This document shows positions 55,929 through 63,932 of a stretch of DNA of 64,000 nt, piece by piece. Source of the stretch: Yinghuangia seranimata (lineage in GTDB: Bacteria; Actinomycetota; Actinomycetes; Streptomycetales; Streptomycetaceae); contig NZ_JASAOI010000037.1 of NCBI RefSeq assembly GCF_029953285.1, positions 159,644 to 223,643 of the forward strand. The letters run 5' to 3'. The notes under the pieces were generated by a model. The model was not told where the DNA came from. It saw nothing but the letters and a program-made list of their open reading frames with translations, and did not search any database. Each line of letters opens with the position of its first letter. Positions within the stretch are counted from its first letter, which is position 1. A program made the position numbers and the translations under genes.

Positions 55929-56687
55929 GTGCGGGAGGGGCGCGGACAGGTGGACTGGTTGTTGGGGCGACGGCTCGTGCAGTTGTACGCCGGCCTGGGG
56001 CTGTACGGGTTCAGCATGGCGCTGATGATCCGCGCCGGGCTCGGCCTGGATCCGTGGGACGTGTTCCACCAGGGGCTGCAGGAGCGTACGCCGCTGAGCT
56101 TCGGCACGGTCACGGTGGTGGTGGGCGCGGCGGTGCTGCTGCTGTGGTGGCCGCTGCGGCAGTGGCCGGGCCTGGGCACGGTGTCCAACGTCGTGGTGAT
56201 CGGCGTGTCCGTCGACGCGTCGCTGGCGGTCCTGCCGGACGCGGACGGGCTCGCGTGGCAGTCGGTGTTCATGGTCGCGTCGGTGGTGCTGAACGCGGTG
56301 GCGGGCGGCATGTACATCGGCGCGCGGTTCGGCGCGGGCCCCCGCGACGGGCTCATGACCGGCCTGGTGGCCCGCACCGGGCGGTCGGTGCGCCTGGTGC
56401 GGACCTGCATCGAGGTGAGCGTCCTGGCCGCCGGACTGGCACTGGGCGGGTCGGCCGGCGTGGGCACGGTGGTGTACGCGCTGGGGATCGGGCCGCTGGT
56501 GCAGATCTTCCTGCCGCTGTTCACGGTCCCGAAGCGGGACGCGGACGCGGCTCCCGCCGCGGGCCCGGTGCCGGACGCCCGGCCGGGCCCCGCCCTGGAC
56601 GTGCCGGAGCCCGGCCGGGTCGCGGCCGGGCTCGCGGAGACGGGCGGTGTGGCGGTGCCGGCCGGTCAGGCGCCGGGCAGCCAGTAG
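55929..56687 (+). CDS. YczE/YitT-family membrane protein
   Basis: The 252-residue protein (GTG start, GAGCCGGG upstream) contains five membrane segments, with RLVQLYAGLGLYGFSMALMI RAGLGLDPWDVFHQGLQ as the family opening. It continues with ADGLAWQSVFMVASVVLNAV AGGMYIGARFGAGPRDGLMT GL and a segment near VVYALGIGPLVQIFLPLFTV. The GLG.DPWDV.HQG...t.ls.G and GAGPRDGLM motifs are diagnostic of the YczE/YyaS group. A divergent MocR gene normally regulates it. The C-terminal 60 residues are Pro/Ala-rich. The transported compound is unknown. Its stop overlaps the convergent small gene by 22 bases. Confidence 0.9.
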   Translation: MREGRGQVDWLLGRRLVQLYAGLGLYGFSMALMIRAGLGLDPWDVFHQGLQERTPLSFGTVTVVVGAAVLLLWWPLRQWPGLGTVSNVVVIGVSVDASLAVLPDADGLAWQSVFMVASVVLNAVAGGMYIGARFGAGPRDGLMTGLVARTGRSVRLVRTCIEVSVLAAGLALGGSAGVGTVVYALGIGPLVQIFLPLFTVPKRDADAAPAAGPVPDARPGPALDVPEPGRVAAGLAETGGVAVPAGQAPGSQ

Positions 56688-56962
56688 GCGTGGACCTGGC
56701 TCACGACCGGCTCGGGCGCCTGGCCCCCGGGCGGCGGGGCCACGCCTACCTCGGCCGCGATGGGCATCATGCGGGCCTGGAAGGCCTCGAGCGCGTCGGT
56801 GGACTCCCACAGGTCGCTGATCTGCATGCCGCCGTCGACGGGCACGGCGACGTGCGCGAGACAGCCGGCGAAGATGCCGGGCGCGTGCTTCTGCAGCGCG
56901 GCGTTGAGGGTGTCGTACTGGTCGGTGCTCATGGGCACGGTCATCTGGAACAGGACGGCCAC
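56666..56962 (-). CDS. small ABM-like protein
   Basis: The GTG at 56962 has CGGAGG four bases upstream. The 98-residue product reads MAVLFQMTVPMSTDQYDTLN, then GCLAHVAVPVDGGMQISDLW ESTDALEAFQARMMPIAAEV GV, ending PVVSQVHAYWLPGA. It looks like a single ferredoxin-like half-barrel of the Dabb/ABM type, similar to short Streptomyces proteins of unknown function. The His in LAHVAV and the Trp-Glu in DLWES are typical landmarks, not proven catalytic residues. Its stop overlaps the convergent YczE-like gene by 22 bases, so the two share 3' sequence. Confidence 0.75.
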   Translation of the reverse strand: MAVLFQMTVPMSTDQYDTLNAALQKHAPGIFAGCLAHVAVPVDGGMQISDLWESTDALEAFQARMMPIAAEVGVAPPPGGQAPEPVVSQVHAYWLPGA

Positions 56963-57177
56963 GGGGCCTCCGCAACGGTGAGTCGGTACGAACGGAACGG
57001 GGCGCGGCCTCCGCGGGCCGTCGGCGGCCGGGCCGTGCCCGGTCGCCGACGCCCGGCGGGGGCGCCCCGTGGTCCCACTGTCCCCCCGCCCCGGGCTGTT
57101 TTCGCGACGCAGCCCCGCACTGTCCGCCATACGGAGCACCCCGCGCCCGGGTCCCGGCGGCGGGCGCCCGCGCCGGC

Positions 57178-57936
57178 TCAGGCCGGCCGAACGCCGCGTC
57201 CGGCGATCAGGTCGGCGGCGAGGCGGGGCAGGGCGGTGCCGATGGGCTCGCGGACGACCGCGGTGGCGAGGTCGTCGTACGGCGTCGGGTGGGCGTTGAC
57301 GACGACCAGGTCCGCGCCGGACTCGACGGCGGCCGCGCACAGGCCCGCGGCCGGTTCGACGACCAGCGACGAGCCGACCGCGAGCAGCAGGTCGCAGCCG
57401 CGGGCGAGCGCGGTGGCGTGGCCGAAGACCGCGCGGTCGAGGTGGTCGCCGAAGAACACCGCGTCGGGCACGAGGAGGCCCCCGCAGTCCCGGCAGGCCG
57501 GCTCGGGGCGGCTGGGGCCCGCGCGGCGGACGAGGGCGAGGACCTCGGGGGTGGGACGGCGGTGCCCGCAGACGCAGCGGGTGGTCGCGACGGTGCCGTG
57601 GACCTCCAGGACCGTCGCGGGTGTGGAGCCCGCCGCCTGGTGGAGGCCGTCGACGTTCTGCGTGACGACGCCCCGCAGCAGGCCCGCGTGTTCGAGGTCG
57701 ACGAGGGCGCGGTGCGCGGCGTTCGGGGCGGGCGCGTGGTCGTAGGCGTCGGCGCACATGTCCCAGAACCTGCGGCGCGCGGTCGGGTCGGTCAGGAACG
57801 CCTTGCGGGTGACGCTGCGCACCGCGCCGGGGTCGCGGGCCCAGACGCCGTCGGGGCTGCGGAAGTCGGGGACGCCGGAGTCGGTCGAGATGCCGGCGCC
57901 GGTGAGGGCGACGACGCGCTGGTAGGTGTCGGGCAC
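57178..57936 (-). CDS. Sir2-family NAD-dependent protein deacylase
   Basis: The 252-residue enzyme has VVALTGAGISTDSGVPDFRS PDGVW (NAD-binding GAGIS..SG.PDFR), VVTQNVDGLHQAAGS, the catalytic His in VLEVHGTVATTRCVCG, and the four-Cys zinc site (CVCG and ACRDCGG). It ends with LLLAVGSSLVVEPAAGL and VVVNAHPTPYDDL, both typical. It removes acyl groups from protein lysines, releasing nicotinamide and O-acyl-ADP-ribose. The residues that would mark a desuccinylase (Ala/Tyr/Arg) are not evident, so deacetylase activity is more likely. The GTG at 57936 was chosen by alignment with the family N-terminus; the ribosome-binding site is weak. Confidence 0.95.
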   Translation of the reverse strand: MPDTYQRVVALTGAGISTDSGVPDFRSPDGVWARDPGAVRSVTRKAFLTDPTARRRFWDMCADAYDHAPAPNAAHRALVDLEHAGLLRGVVTQNVDGLHQAAGSTPATVLEVHGTVATTRCVCGHRRPTPEVLALVRRAGPSRPEPACRDCGGLLVPDAVFFGDHLDRAVFGHATALARGCDLLLAVGSSLVVEPAAGLCAAAVESGADLVVVNAHPTPYDDLATAVVREPIGTALPRLAADLIAGRGVRPA

Positions 57937-58096
57937 GGCGCCGCACGGTAGCGGGGCCGCCGCGCGGGGCGCGACCGATGAGCCGCCGGGTACGGCCGGG
58001 CGGCCCGGGACGGGCCTCGCGGCGGGGGCGGCGGCGGGGGCGGCGATCATCCACTTTGCGATGCCAGGACCGTCGTTCGGGATGTCCGCGGAGGGT

Positions 58097-58171
58097 GATC
58101 AAGGGGCCGCCGTATTCTGGAATTTTTCTCCCGCGGGCGCGAATTCCAAAAAGCCGGATGCCGTCTTGATC
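58097..58171 (+). promoter_or_regulatory. nested inverted repeats in the leader of a secreted-protein gene
   Basis: GATCAAG (58097-58103) can pair with CTTGATC (58165-58171), and inside it TGGAATT (58118-58124) with AATTCCA (58142-58148). The outer arm is followed by CTTTTCTTC, so the structure resembles an attenuator. A further TCCCGA/TCGGGA pair lies near 58213-58238. The region is unusually AT-rich. Confidence 0.5.
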
Positions 58172-58297
58172 CTTTTCTTCGGCGGGCATTCGAAAGCTCA
58201 GGCGAAGCTCAAATCCCGAAATTCGATCTCGGGAATTCGCTTTCCTCGTCGCAGCACCCGGCCGGCCGCGGCCGGGGGTAACGGGAGGAGCGTAAAG

Positions 58298-58852
58298 ATG
58301 CGCGGAAAAACCCGGTACGGAGCACTCGCGGGCGTGCTCGCCCTCGGCGCCGGCCTGCTGCTCGCCCCGTCGGCGAGCGCGAGCGAGCAGTCGCCGACGG
58401 GCTGCCCGCCGGACACCTGGTACAAGGTGACCCAGGTCAAGCTCTCCTACGAGGCGGTCGGCAACACGGCCGGCAAGTACAACTCGAGCGGCAGCAACGC
58501 GATCCTGCGCTACGACCTGACCACCACGAAGTCCAAGACCACGGGCTGGGAGTTCTCCGGCGGCGGGTCGCTGAGCTGGGGCATCGGCCAGGTCGAGGCC
58601 AAGACCAGCTACAACGTGCAGTGGAGCACCACCACCGGCGTGACGGTGGCCAACACCATCAACGTGCCGGGCCACAGCTACGGCTACACCACGCCCAAGA
58701 TCGAGCGCCGCAGGTTCGTCATCGACAAGTACCAGGACACCGCCTCCTGCGGGGCGCGTTTCCTGTACACGATGGGCACCCTGAACGCGATCACCGCATT
58801 CCCGTTCTTCTCCGAGTGCACCGCGAGGTCGGCCTGTACGCCCAAGCCGTGA
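58298..58852 (+). CDS. secreted beta-rich protein
   Basis: The ATG with GGGAGGAG upstream gives a signal peptide MRGKTRYGALAGVLALGAGL then LLAPSASA (cleavage near residue 28) and a mature chain of ~156 residues. The mature part alternates Ser/Thr/Gly with aromatics (TTTKSKTTGWEFSGGGSLSW, TSYNVQWSTTTGVTVANTIN VPGHSYGYTTPKIERR). Amphipathic Ser/Thr-rich strands like these recall aerolysin-type pore formers, but that is only a pattern. It has four or so Cys residues (GCPP, ASCG, SECTARSACTPKP). The frame is open far upstream, yet signal peptide and ribosome-binding site fix this start. A hairpin follows. Similar exported proteins of unknown role occur in Streptomyces. Confidence 0.78.
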   Translation: MRGKTRYGALAGVLALGAGLLLAPSASASEQSPTGCPPDTWYKVTQVKLSYEAVGNTAGKYNSSGSNAILRYDLTTTKSKTTGWEFSGGGSLSWGIGQVEAKTSYNVQWSTTTGVTVANTINVPGHSYGYTTPKIERRRFVIDKYQDTASCGARFLYTMGTLNAITAFPFFSECTARSACTPKP

Positions 58853-58862
58853 CCTGAGCCGT

Positions 58863-58889
58863 GGGACCGGCGGTTTTTCCGCCGGTCCC
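58863..58889 (+). terminator. terminator after the secreted-protein gene
   Basis: GGGACCGGCGG (58863-58873) pairs perfectly with 58879-58889 around a loop of five T. It starts ten bases after the stop. Confidence 0.8.
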
Positions 58890-58934
58890 GCGGGTGATTT
58901 CCGGAATCCGATTTCGGCGCGAAAGGGAATAGCG

Positions 58935-60077
58935 GTGAAACGGCAGGGTGGGTGGCGGAGCGGTGCCCGGAAAAGGCGCCGAACGGTGTGCGTAATAGCC
59001 GCGGCGGTCCTCGCGGGCCCGGCTCTCGCGGGCTGCGGCGGAGGCGGCGGCGGAAACGCGGGGAACGCGGGGAACGCGGAGAGCACAGCGCCGCGCGGCA
59101 TCGTGGTGGAGGTGGACGGCGACATCCTCGTCCTCGACCGGACGGACGCCGAGCCGCGCACGGTCGTGGCGCGCCCCGACGGCGTCGACGTCGCCGCGGG
59201 CCGCCTGGCCGCCGACTTCGCGGGCCGCAGGCAGCTCCCCGCGGGCGACCTGGTCGGGCTGCGCGACGGCACGCTCATCTCGGTCGTCGTCGGCAAGCCG
59301 GAGGAGGCGGTGCTGCTCGCGCCGGCCAGCAGCTGGTTCGCGGGCGCCGACGGCACGGTGGTGTGGGCGGTCACGCAGGCGCCGCCCGACCAGGCGTGCG
59401 CGGGCGAGCAGGTCCCCGAGCCGCTGAGGCGGCAGTTCGCCATGAACGACTTCGCCCCGAACGGCCGCCCGGGCCGGCACGCCGTGGTGCTGCCGTGCGG
59501 CTTCGAGCCGGTCGCCGACACCCCGCAGGGCGTCGTCGCGCAGCGGGCCACCGCCGCGGCCCCGCGCCCGGCGCTGGTCGTGATGGACAGGCAGGGCACG
59601 GCCGCCGCGGCGACCGTCACCGAGGACGGCGAGGCGCTCGCCGCCGCCGGCACCCGCGTGGTGTGGAAGGACAACGGCTGCGCCCGGGAGCCGTGCACGC
59701 AGGTGTACGACACCGCCAAGGGCCGCTCGGCGCCGCTGCCCGCGTGCGCGGCGGGCCCGGTCGCCGGGCGGGGCGTCATCGACGCGACGGGCCGACGCTA
59801 CGCGGGCATCGTGCGTGCCGCCGACGGCAGCCGCCTGGCTGTCCTGGACCTCGACGGCGGCACCTGCACCGACCTCGGGCCCGTCGGCCTCACCCCCGCC
59901 GACAACGACCTCGACCACGCCGTCGCGGCGAGCTGGTCGGGCGCGAACCTCCTCGTCCTCGACAGCAGGACGGGCGCGCTGACCAGCCACAACGCCGCGA
60001 CCCACCGCACCGAGACGCGGGCCAGGCCGCTCCGGATCACCGAGGGGGCGCAGGTCTGGGGCGCGCTGCCGGCGTAA
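58935..60077 (+). CDS. predicted lipoprotein, beta-propeller-like
   Basis: The 380-residue protein starts GTG with a basic N-terminus (MKRQGGWRSGARKRRRTVCV) and a hydrophobic core ending in the lipobox LAGC (Cys about residue 34), followed by GGGGGG and an Asn/Gly-rich linker. The body has repeated beta-type segments (GIVVEVDGDILVLDRTDAEP, RTVVARPDGVDVAAGRLAAD, GSRLAVLDLDGGTCTDLGPV, ANLLVLDSRTGALTSHNAAT), suggesting a six- or seven-blade propeller at the outside of the membrane. No enzyme motif is seen. It lies 82 bases after the secreted protein gene, beyond a terminator, so it may have a separate promoter. Confidence 0.72.
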   Translation: MKRQGGWRSGARKRRRTVCVIAAAVLAGPALAGCGGGGGGNAGNAGNAESTAPRGIVVEVDGDILVLDRTDAEPRTVVARPDGVDVAAGRLAADFAGRRQLPAGDLVGLRDGTLISVVVGKPEEAVLLAPASSWFAGADGTVVWAVTQAPPDQACAGEQVPEPLRRQFAMNDFAPNGRPGRHAVVLPCGFEPVADTPQGVVAQRATAAAPRPALVVMDRQGTAAAATVTEDGEALAAAGTRVVWKDNGCAREPCTQVYDTAKGRSAPLPACAAGPVAGRGVIDATGRRYAGIVRAADGSRLAVLDLDGGTCTDLGPVGLTPADNDLDHAVAASWSGANLLVLDSRTGALTSHNAATHRTETRARPLRITEGAQVWGALPA

Positions 60078-60224
60078 GCCGCGTTCGCTGACGTCCGCGG
60101 ACGCGCCGGGCGGCGGGAGGAGTTGGAGGTCGACTGCCCGGTGGTGCTGACGGACGACGCGGGCGCCACGGTCGGCACGGCGAACGTCGTCATGCTGGTG
60201 CGGCCCCGTCGCGCGGCGGGCTGA
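60078..60224 (+). pseudogene. gene fragment, possibly hotdog-like C-terminus
   Basis: After the lipoprotein stop, in another frame, comes LEVDCPVVLTDDAGATVGTA NVVMLVRPRRAAG and a TGA. The run has the beta-strand rhythm and good codon use of a real protein end, and resembles the last strands of hotdog-fold thioesterase-like proteins. No start codon or N-terminal part exists. It is probably a relic of a deleted gene; identity uncertain. Confidence 0.4.
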
Positions 60225-60246
60225 CCCCGCCCCGGCTCGGTCCGCG

Positions 60247-60558
60247 CTATGCGACGCCGAGCAGGCGCAGCACCGCCGTCGTGGCGGCCGCCGCGATGAC
60301 GACGAGCGGGAACGGGGCCCGCCGCAGGACGAGCACGCCGGCCACCGCGACCCCGGCCGGGCGGGCGTACCCCGCGAAGCCGTGCCCCTGCGTCACGGCG
60401 GAACTCGCCACCAGCGCGGTGAGCAGCACGGTCGCGGCGACGGCGAGGAGGGCCTGCGCCCGGTCGGGCAGCTGGACGCGGCCGTGCAGGACGGGGCCGG
60501 CGAGGCGGAACGCGAACGTCCCCGCGGCCAGGGCGGCGATGGCGTAGAGCGGGAGCAT
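60247..60558 (-). CDS. azlD: AzlD-family branched-chain amino-acid transport subunit
   Basis: The 103-residue membrane protein reads MLPLYAIAALAAGTFAFRLA GPVLHGRVQLPDRAQALLAV, then AATVLLTALVASSAVTQG and PAGVAVAGVLVLRRAPFPLV VIAAAATTAVLRLLG. This is the AzlD pattern of four short membrane helices with TF..R..G. Together with AzlC it forms an exporter of branched-chain amino acids and analogues (as shown for the related BrnFE pair). Its ATG overlaps the azlC stop by one base (TGATG), so the two are translationally coupled. Confidence 0.88.
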   Translation of the reverse strand: MLPLYAIAALAAGTFAFRLAGPVLHGRVQLPDRAQALLAVAATVLLTALVASSAVTQGHGFAGYARPAGVAVAGVLVLRRAPFPLVVIAAAATTAVLRLLGVA

Positions 60559-61490
60559 CAGCGGGCCTTCCTCGGGGACGCGGACGGTGCGAGCGGTGCG
60601 GGCGGTGCGGGCGGTGCCGACTGGGTGGCCGGGGTGGCACGCCCCGGCTGGAGGGTCGGTGGCGGCGCCTGGGCCGGGGACGACGCGGGCAGGGCCTCGG
60701 GCTCGGCGGGGGTGTGCGGGCGCGGCGTCTCGGCGTCCCGCGCGGCGGGTTCGGGGGCGTCGGAGGCCGGGGCGGCGGCCTGGTCCTTGCCGGGCGCGCG
60801 TCGGCCCAGGGCGAGTGCGAGGCCGCTCAGGGCGAGCAGCACGGGGACGCCTGCGGGCAGGAACGGCGCGGCGGCCAGGCTCACGGCGGCGCCGGCGAGG
60901 GCCGCGCGGCGGGTGGCCGGTTCGGCGGCCAGGGTGGGCCACACCAGGGCGAGCAGGACGGCGGGGAACGCGGCGTCCAGGCCCAGCGCGTCGGTGTCGC
61001 CGATGGCGCTCCCGGCGGCGGCGCCGGCGACGACGGCGAGGTTCCAGGCGGTGAACAGCGCGATGCCGCACGTCCAGAACACGGCGCGGCGGCGGGCCGG
61101 GTCGGTCTCCTGGAGGGCGAAGGCGACGTTCTCGTCGGTGGTGAGGTGGGCGCCGATCACGCGGCGGAGCGGGCCGCGTCCGAGGGTGTCGGAGACGGCG
61201 AACCCGAAGGCGAGCAGGCGGGTGTTGAGGACGAGCCCGGTCGCGACGGCCGCGGCGGGGCCGCCGCCGGAGAGCACGACGCCGACGGCGGCGAACTGCG
61301 CGCCCCCGGCGAAGACGAGCACGGACATGGCCACGGGGATCCACCAGGCCAGCCCGCCGGACACCGCGATGGCGCCGAACGAGGCGCCCACAAGGGCGTC
61401 CGCGACGCAGACCAGGGCGATGTCGCGGACGGTCGCGCGGTCGAGGGTGTGCCAGGGGGCCCACGAGGGTGTTCGCCATATCGAACGCAT
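60558..61490 (-). CDS. azlC: AzlC-family branched-chain amino-acid exporter subunit
   Basis: The 310-residue protein has an AzlC membrane domain (residues ~20-225): RDIALVCVADALVGASFGAI, VAMSVLVFAGGAQFAAVGVV, NTRLLAFGFAVSDTLG and LTTDENVAFALQETDPARRR. The last ~70 residues are a Pro/Ala-rich cytoplasmic tail that most homologues lack. With AzlD it should export Leu, Ile, Val or similar compounds. The ATG at 61490 gives the common N-terminus MRSIWRT and lies within a palindrome that is probably an operator for the divergent XRE-cupin regulator. No clear ribosome-binding site precedes it, so a leaderless or very short leader is possible. Confidence 0.9.
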   Translation of the reverse strand: MRSIWRTPSWAPWHTLDRATVRDIALVCVADALVGASFGAIAVSGGLAWWIPVAMSVLVFAGGAQFAAVGVVLSGGGPAAAVATGLVLNTRLLAFGFAVSDTLGRGPLRRVIGAHLTTDENVAFALQETDPARRRAVFWTCGIALFTAWNLAVVAGAAAGSAIGDTDALGLDAAFPAVLLALVWPTLAAEPATRRAALAGAAVSLAAAPFLPAGVPVLLALSGLALALGRRAPGKDQAAAPASDAPEPAARDAETPRPHTPAEPEALPASSPAQAPPPTLQPGRATPATQSAPPAPPAPLAPSASPRKAR

Positions 61491-61536
61491 GGCCCGTAGA
61501 ATGAACGCCAGAGTGAGTGTTCGTCAAGGCGAACAC
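61469..61536. promoter_or_regulatory. two palindromes between azlC and the XRE-cupin gene
   Basis: Site 1 GTGTTCG-N6-CGAACGC (61469-61488) covers the azlC start; site 2 GTGTTCG-N6-CGAACAC (61517-61536) is perfect. They are 48 bases apart centre to centre. TAGAAT at 61497-61502 is a candidate -10 box for the regulator, lying between them. A single dimeric repressor controlling both directions fits. Confidence 0.8.
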
Positions 61537-61557
61537 CTAGACCGCTGGAGCGAACGC

Positions 61558-62391
61558 ATGGTGGATGGCCCCGAGGCACCGGCCCGCACGCACGACGACG
61601 ACGGCACGGCGGCGCGCGGACGGACGCGGTCCCGACGGGGCCGGGGAGCGGCGGAGGCCGCCCCGGCGCCGGAAGCGCCCCGAGGCGCCGCGGACGGGAC
61701 CGCGTCCCCGGACGCCGCCGCGGCGAGCCCTGCCACGGACCCGGCCCCGACGGACCCCGAAGGCAACACCGCCCCGCACTCCTGGGACGACGACGTCGCC
61801 GGCCCCGCGTACCGCCGCGCCGCGGGCCCCGTGCACTCCTCCCCGCAGGACGTCGTCGCGCAGATCGCCGCCGCCGTGCGCCGCGAACGCGAGCGCGCCG
61901 GCGTGTCCCTGACCGAGCTCGCGCGCCGCGCCGGGATCGCGAAGTCCACGCTGTCCCAGCTCGAGTCCGGCGCCGGGAACCCGAGCGTGGAGGTGCTGTG
62001 GGCGCTCGGCACCGCGCTGGGCGTCCCGTTCAGCCGCCTCGTCGACCCGCCGCGCCCCCGGGTGCGGGTGGTGCGCGCGGGCGAGGGCCAGGCCACGTAC
62101 TCGGAGCGCGCCGACTACGCGGTGACGCTGCTGGCGTCCTGCCCGCCGAACGCCCGCCGCGACCTGTTCCGCATCACCGCCCAGCCGGGCGACGCGCGCA
62201 CCTCGGAGCCGCACATCCCCGGGTCCGTCGAACACGTGTGGATCGGCGCGGGGCGTGCGCTCGTCGGGCCCGCGGACGACCCCGTCGAGCTGGGCCCCGG
62301 CGACTACATCGCCTACGCGGGCGACGCCCCGCACGTGTTCCGCGCGCTCGAGCCGGGGACGACGGCGGTCATCGTGATGGAGCACGTCTGA
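61558..62391 (+). CDS. XRE-family regulator with C-terminal cupin
   Basis: The start at 61558 has GGAG seven bases upstream; an upstream ATG at 61501 in the operator is less likely. The 277-residue protein has a disordered N-terminal ~85 residues, then the helix-turn-helix (AAVRRERERAGVSLTELARR, AGIAKSTLSQLESGAGNPSV EVLWALGTALGVPFSRLVD) and a cupin sensor domain (SEPHIPGSVEHVWIGAGRAL, ELGPGDYIAYAGDAPHVFRA LEPGTTAVIVMEHV). This layout is common for regulators of amino-acid and polyamine genes. Being divergent from azlCD, it probably controls that exporter in response to an amino acid. The long N-terminal tail is unusual. Confidence 0.9.
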   Translation: MVDGPEAPARTHDDDGTAARGRTRSRRGRGAAEAAPAPEAPRGAADGTASPDAAAASPATDPAPTDPEGNTAPHSWDDDVAGPAYRRAAGPVHSSPQDVVAQIAAAVRRERERAGVSLTELARRAGIAKSTLSQLESGAGNPSVEVLWALGTALGVPFSRLVDPPRPRVRVVRAGEGQATYSERADYAVTLLASCPPNARRDLFRITAQPGDARTSEPHIPGSVEHVWIGAGRALVGPADDPVELGPGDYIAYAGDAPHVFRALEPGTTAVIVMEHV

Positions 62392-62666
62392 CGCCGCACG
62401 TCTAGCGTCGCGGTCTGACGAGCACCTCGGACGCACGCGCGCCCGGGCAGCGCGGCGGACGCCGGACCGGCGGCCGGGCGGGCCGGCCGCCAAGCGCCCG
62501 CAGCCGCGCGAGGAGTTCGCGCCTCGCGCTCCCCGCCTGCGTGAGCGCGCGATCGGTAGGCCCGCGCCGGCCGGCCGCTCGGCCGGCGGCAGCCGCGAGG
62601 GCCGCAGCCGCGCCCGACCGCGCGGGGCGGTGCGCGCGAACCGCGGGGTCGGGCGACTCCCGCGAC

Positions 62667-63539
62667 TCAGGCGACGCCGAGCTGCGCCCGGGCCGCGTCC
62701 ACCGTCTGGGCCAGCAGCACGGCGATCGTCATCGGGCCGACGCCGCCCGGCACCGGGGTGATCAGGCCCGCGCGCAGGCGCGCCGTCTCGAAGGCGACGT
62801 CGCCGATGTTGCCCGGGCTGTAGCCGGCGTCGACGACGACCGCGCCGGGCTTGATGTCCTCCCCCGCGATGAACCGCGGCCGGCCGACGGCGGCGACCAG
62901 GACGTCCGCCTCGCGCACGATCGACCGCAGGTCCTTCGTCCGCGAATGGCAGTACGTCACCGTGGCGTTCCGGCCCAGCAGCAGCATGCCCGCGGGCTTG
63001 CCGAGGATCGCGCTGCGGCCCACCACGACGGCGTGCCGGCCGGCCAGGTCGACGTCGTACGCGTCCAGCAGCCGCAGGATCCCGCCCGGCGTGCACGACA
63101 CGAACCCGGGCAGCCCGAACGCCATCGCCGCGAACGAGTGCATGGTGACGCCGTCGACGTCCTTGCCCGGCGCGATCGCCTCGAACGCGGCGCGCTCGTC
63201 GATGTGGTCGCCGACGGGGTGCTGCAGCAGGATGCCGTGCACCGACGGGTCGGCCGACAGCCCCTCGACCGCCTCGACGAGGCCGGCCGTGCTGATCGAC
63301 GCGGGCAGCGGGACGTGCCGCGACTCGATGCCGGCCTGGGCGCAGCGGTTCCGCTTCATGCGGACGTAGGTGACGGACGCCGGGTCCTCGCCGACCAGCA
63401 CGGTCGCGATGCAGGGCGCGGTCCCGGTGCGTTCGGTGAGCTCCGCGGCGGCGGCCGCGGTGGCGTCGGTGATGCGGCGGGCGACGGCGGTGCCGTCCAT
63501 CAGACGCGCGCCGGGGGTCTCGGACGAGGTCTCAACCAC
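62667..63539 (-). CDS. folD: bifunctional methylenetetrahydrofolate dehydrogenase/cyclohydrolase FolD
   Basis: The 290-residue enzyme has CIATVLVGEDPASVTYVRMK RNRCAQAGI, with the catalytic Tyr and Lys of the YVxxK motif. It also has HGILLQHPVGDHIDERAAFE, the P-x-K-D-V-D-G-v-t loop (IAPGKDVDGVTMHSFAAMAF), the NAD(P)-binding AVVVGRSAILGKPAGMLLLG and the final PVPGGVGPMTIAVLLAQT. It converts methylene-THF to formyl-THF. The usual Gln-Leu-Pro-Leu-P reads LLQHPV here, a familiar variant. The GTG at 63539 has AGGAGC upstream and was preferred over longer frames that open at 63584. It closes the window's coding part. Confidence 0.95.
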   Translation of the reverse strand: MVETSSETPGARLMDGTAVARRITDATAAAAAELTERTGTAPCIATVLVGEDPASVTYVRMKRNRCAQAGIESRHVPLPASISTAGLVEAVEGLSADPSVHGILLQHPVGDHIDERAAFEAIAPGKDVDGVTMHSFAAMAFGLPGFVSCTPGGILRLLDAYDVDLAGRHAVVVGRSAILGKPAGMLLLGRNATVTYCHSRTKDLRSIVREADVLVAAVGRPRFIAGEDIKPGAVVVDAGYSPGNIGDVAFETARLRAGLITPVPGGVGPMTIAVLLAQTVDAARAQLGVA

Positions 63540-63932
63540 GGGATGCTCCTGGGCTGTTCGACGCATCGCCCAGGCGCACGGCATCCGACTCGGTGTCAGG
63601 CTGCTCCCCGGTGGTACTCCACCTCAGCGCCAGTCACGGCCCGCCGTTCAGCGTAATGGACGGGGGACGGATGCGGCGCGGCCCGGCGTGGGTTCGGCCT
63701 GGGATGTGGCGGGTGGCGCACCGCCGACGCGCGAGCCGGCGGCCGGCTGTTCGGGGGTGCGGCCCGCTCCGTCGCGGAGTCGCGTCGTCGGCGTGCGAGC
63801 CAGCCGCCATCTTCGTTGCCGGCCTCGCCTGTTGCGGCGTGGACGTCGAAGACCATGCACGGTCCCCCGGCCTGTCTGCCGGCGGTGTCCTGGCGCCCCT
63901 CCCGACTTTTGATGGTCCGCGCGGCCGACCGG
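63540..63932. other. upstream region of folD, no confident gene
   Basis: Short frames on both strands overlap one another here, none with a persuasive ribosome-binding site or family-like content. The folD promoter and any leader must lie here. A small unrecognised gene cannot be excluded. Confidence 0.4.

Noticed and set aside
57926..58852. 308-residue version of the secreted protein starting 124 codons upstream
   Set aside because: The upstream part is AT-rich, palindromic leader with no protein-like content. The internal ATG has a good ribosome-binding site and a signal peptide.
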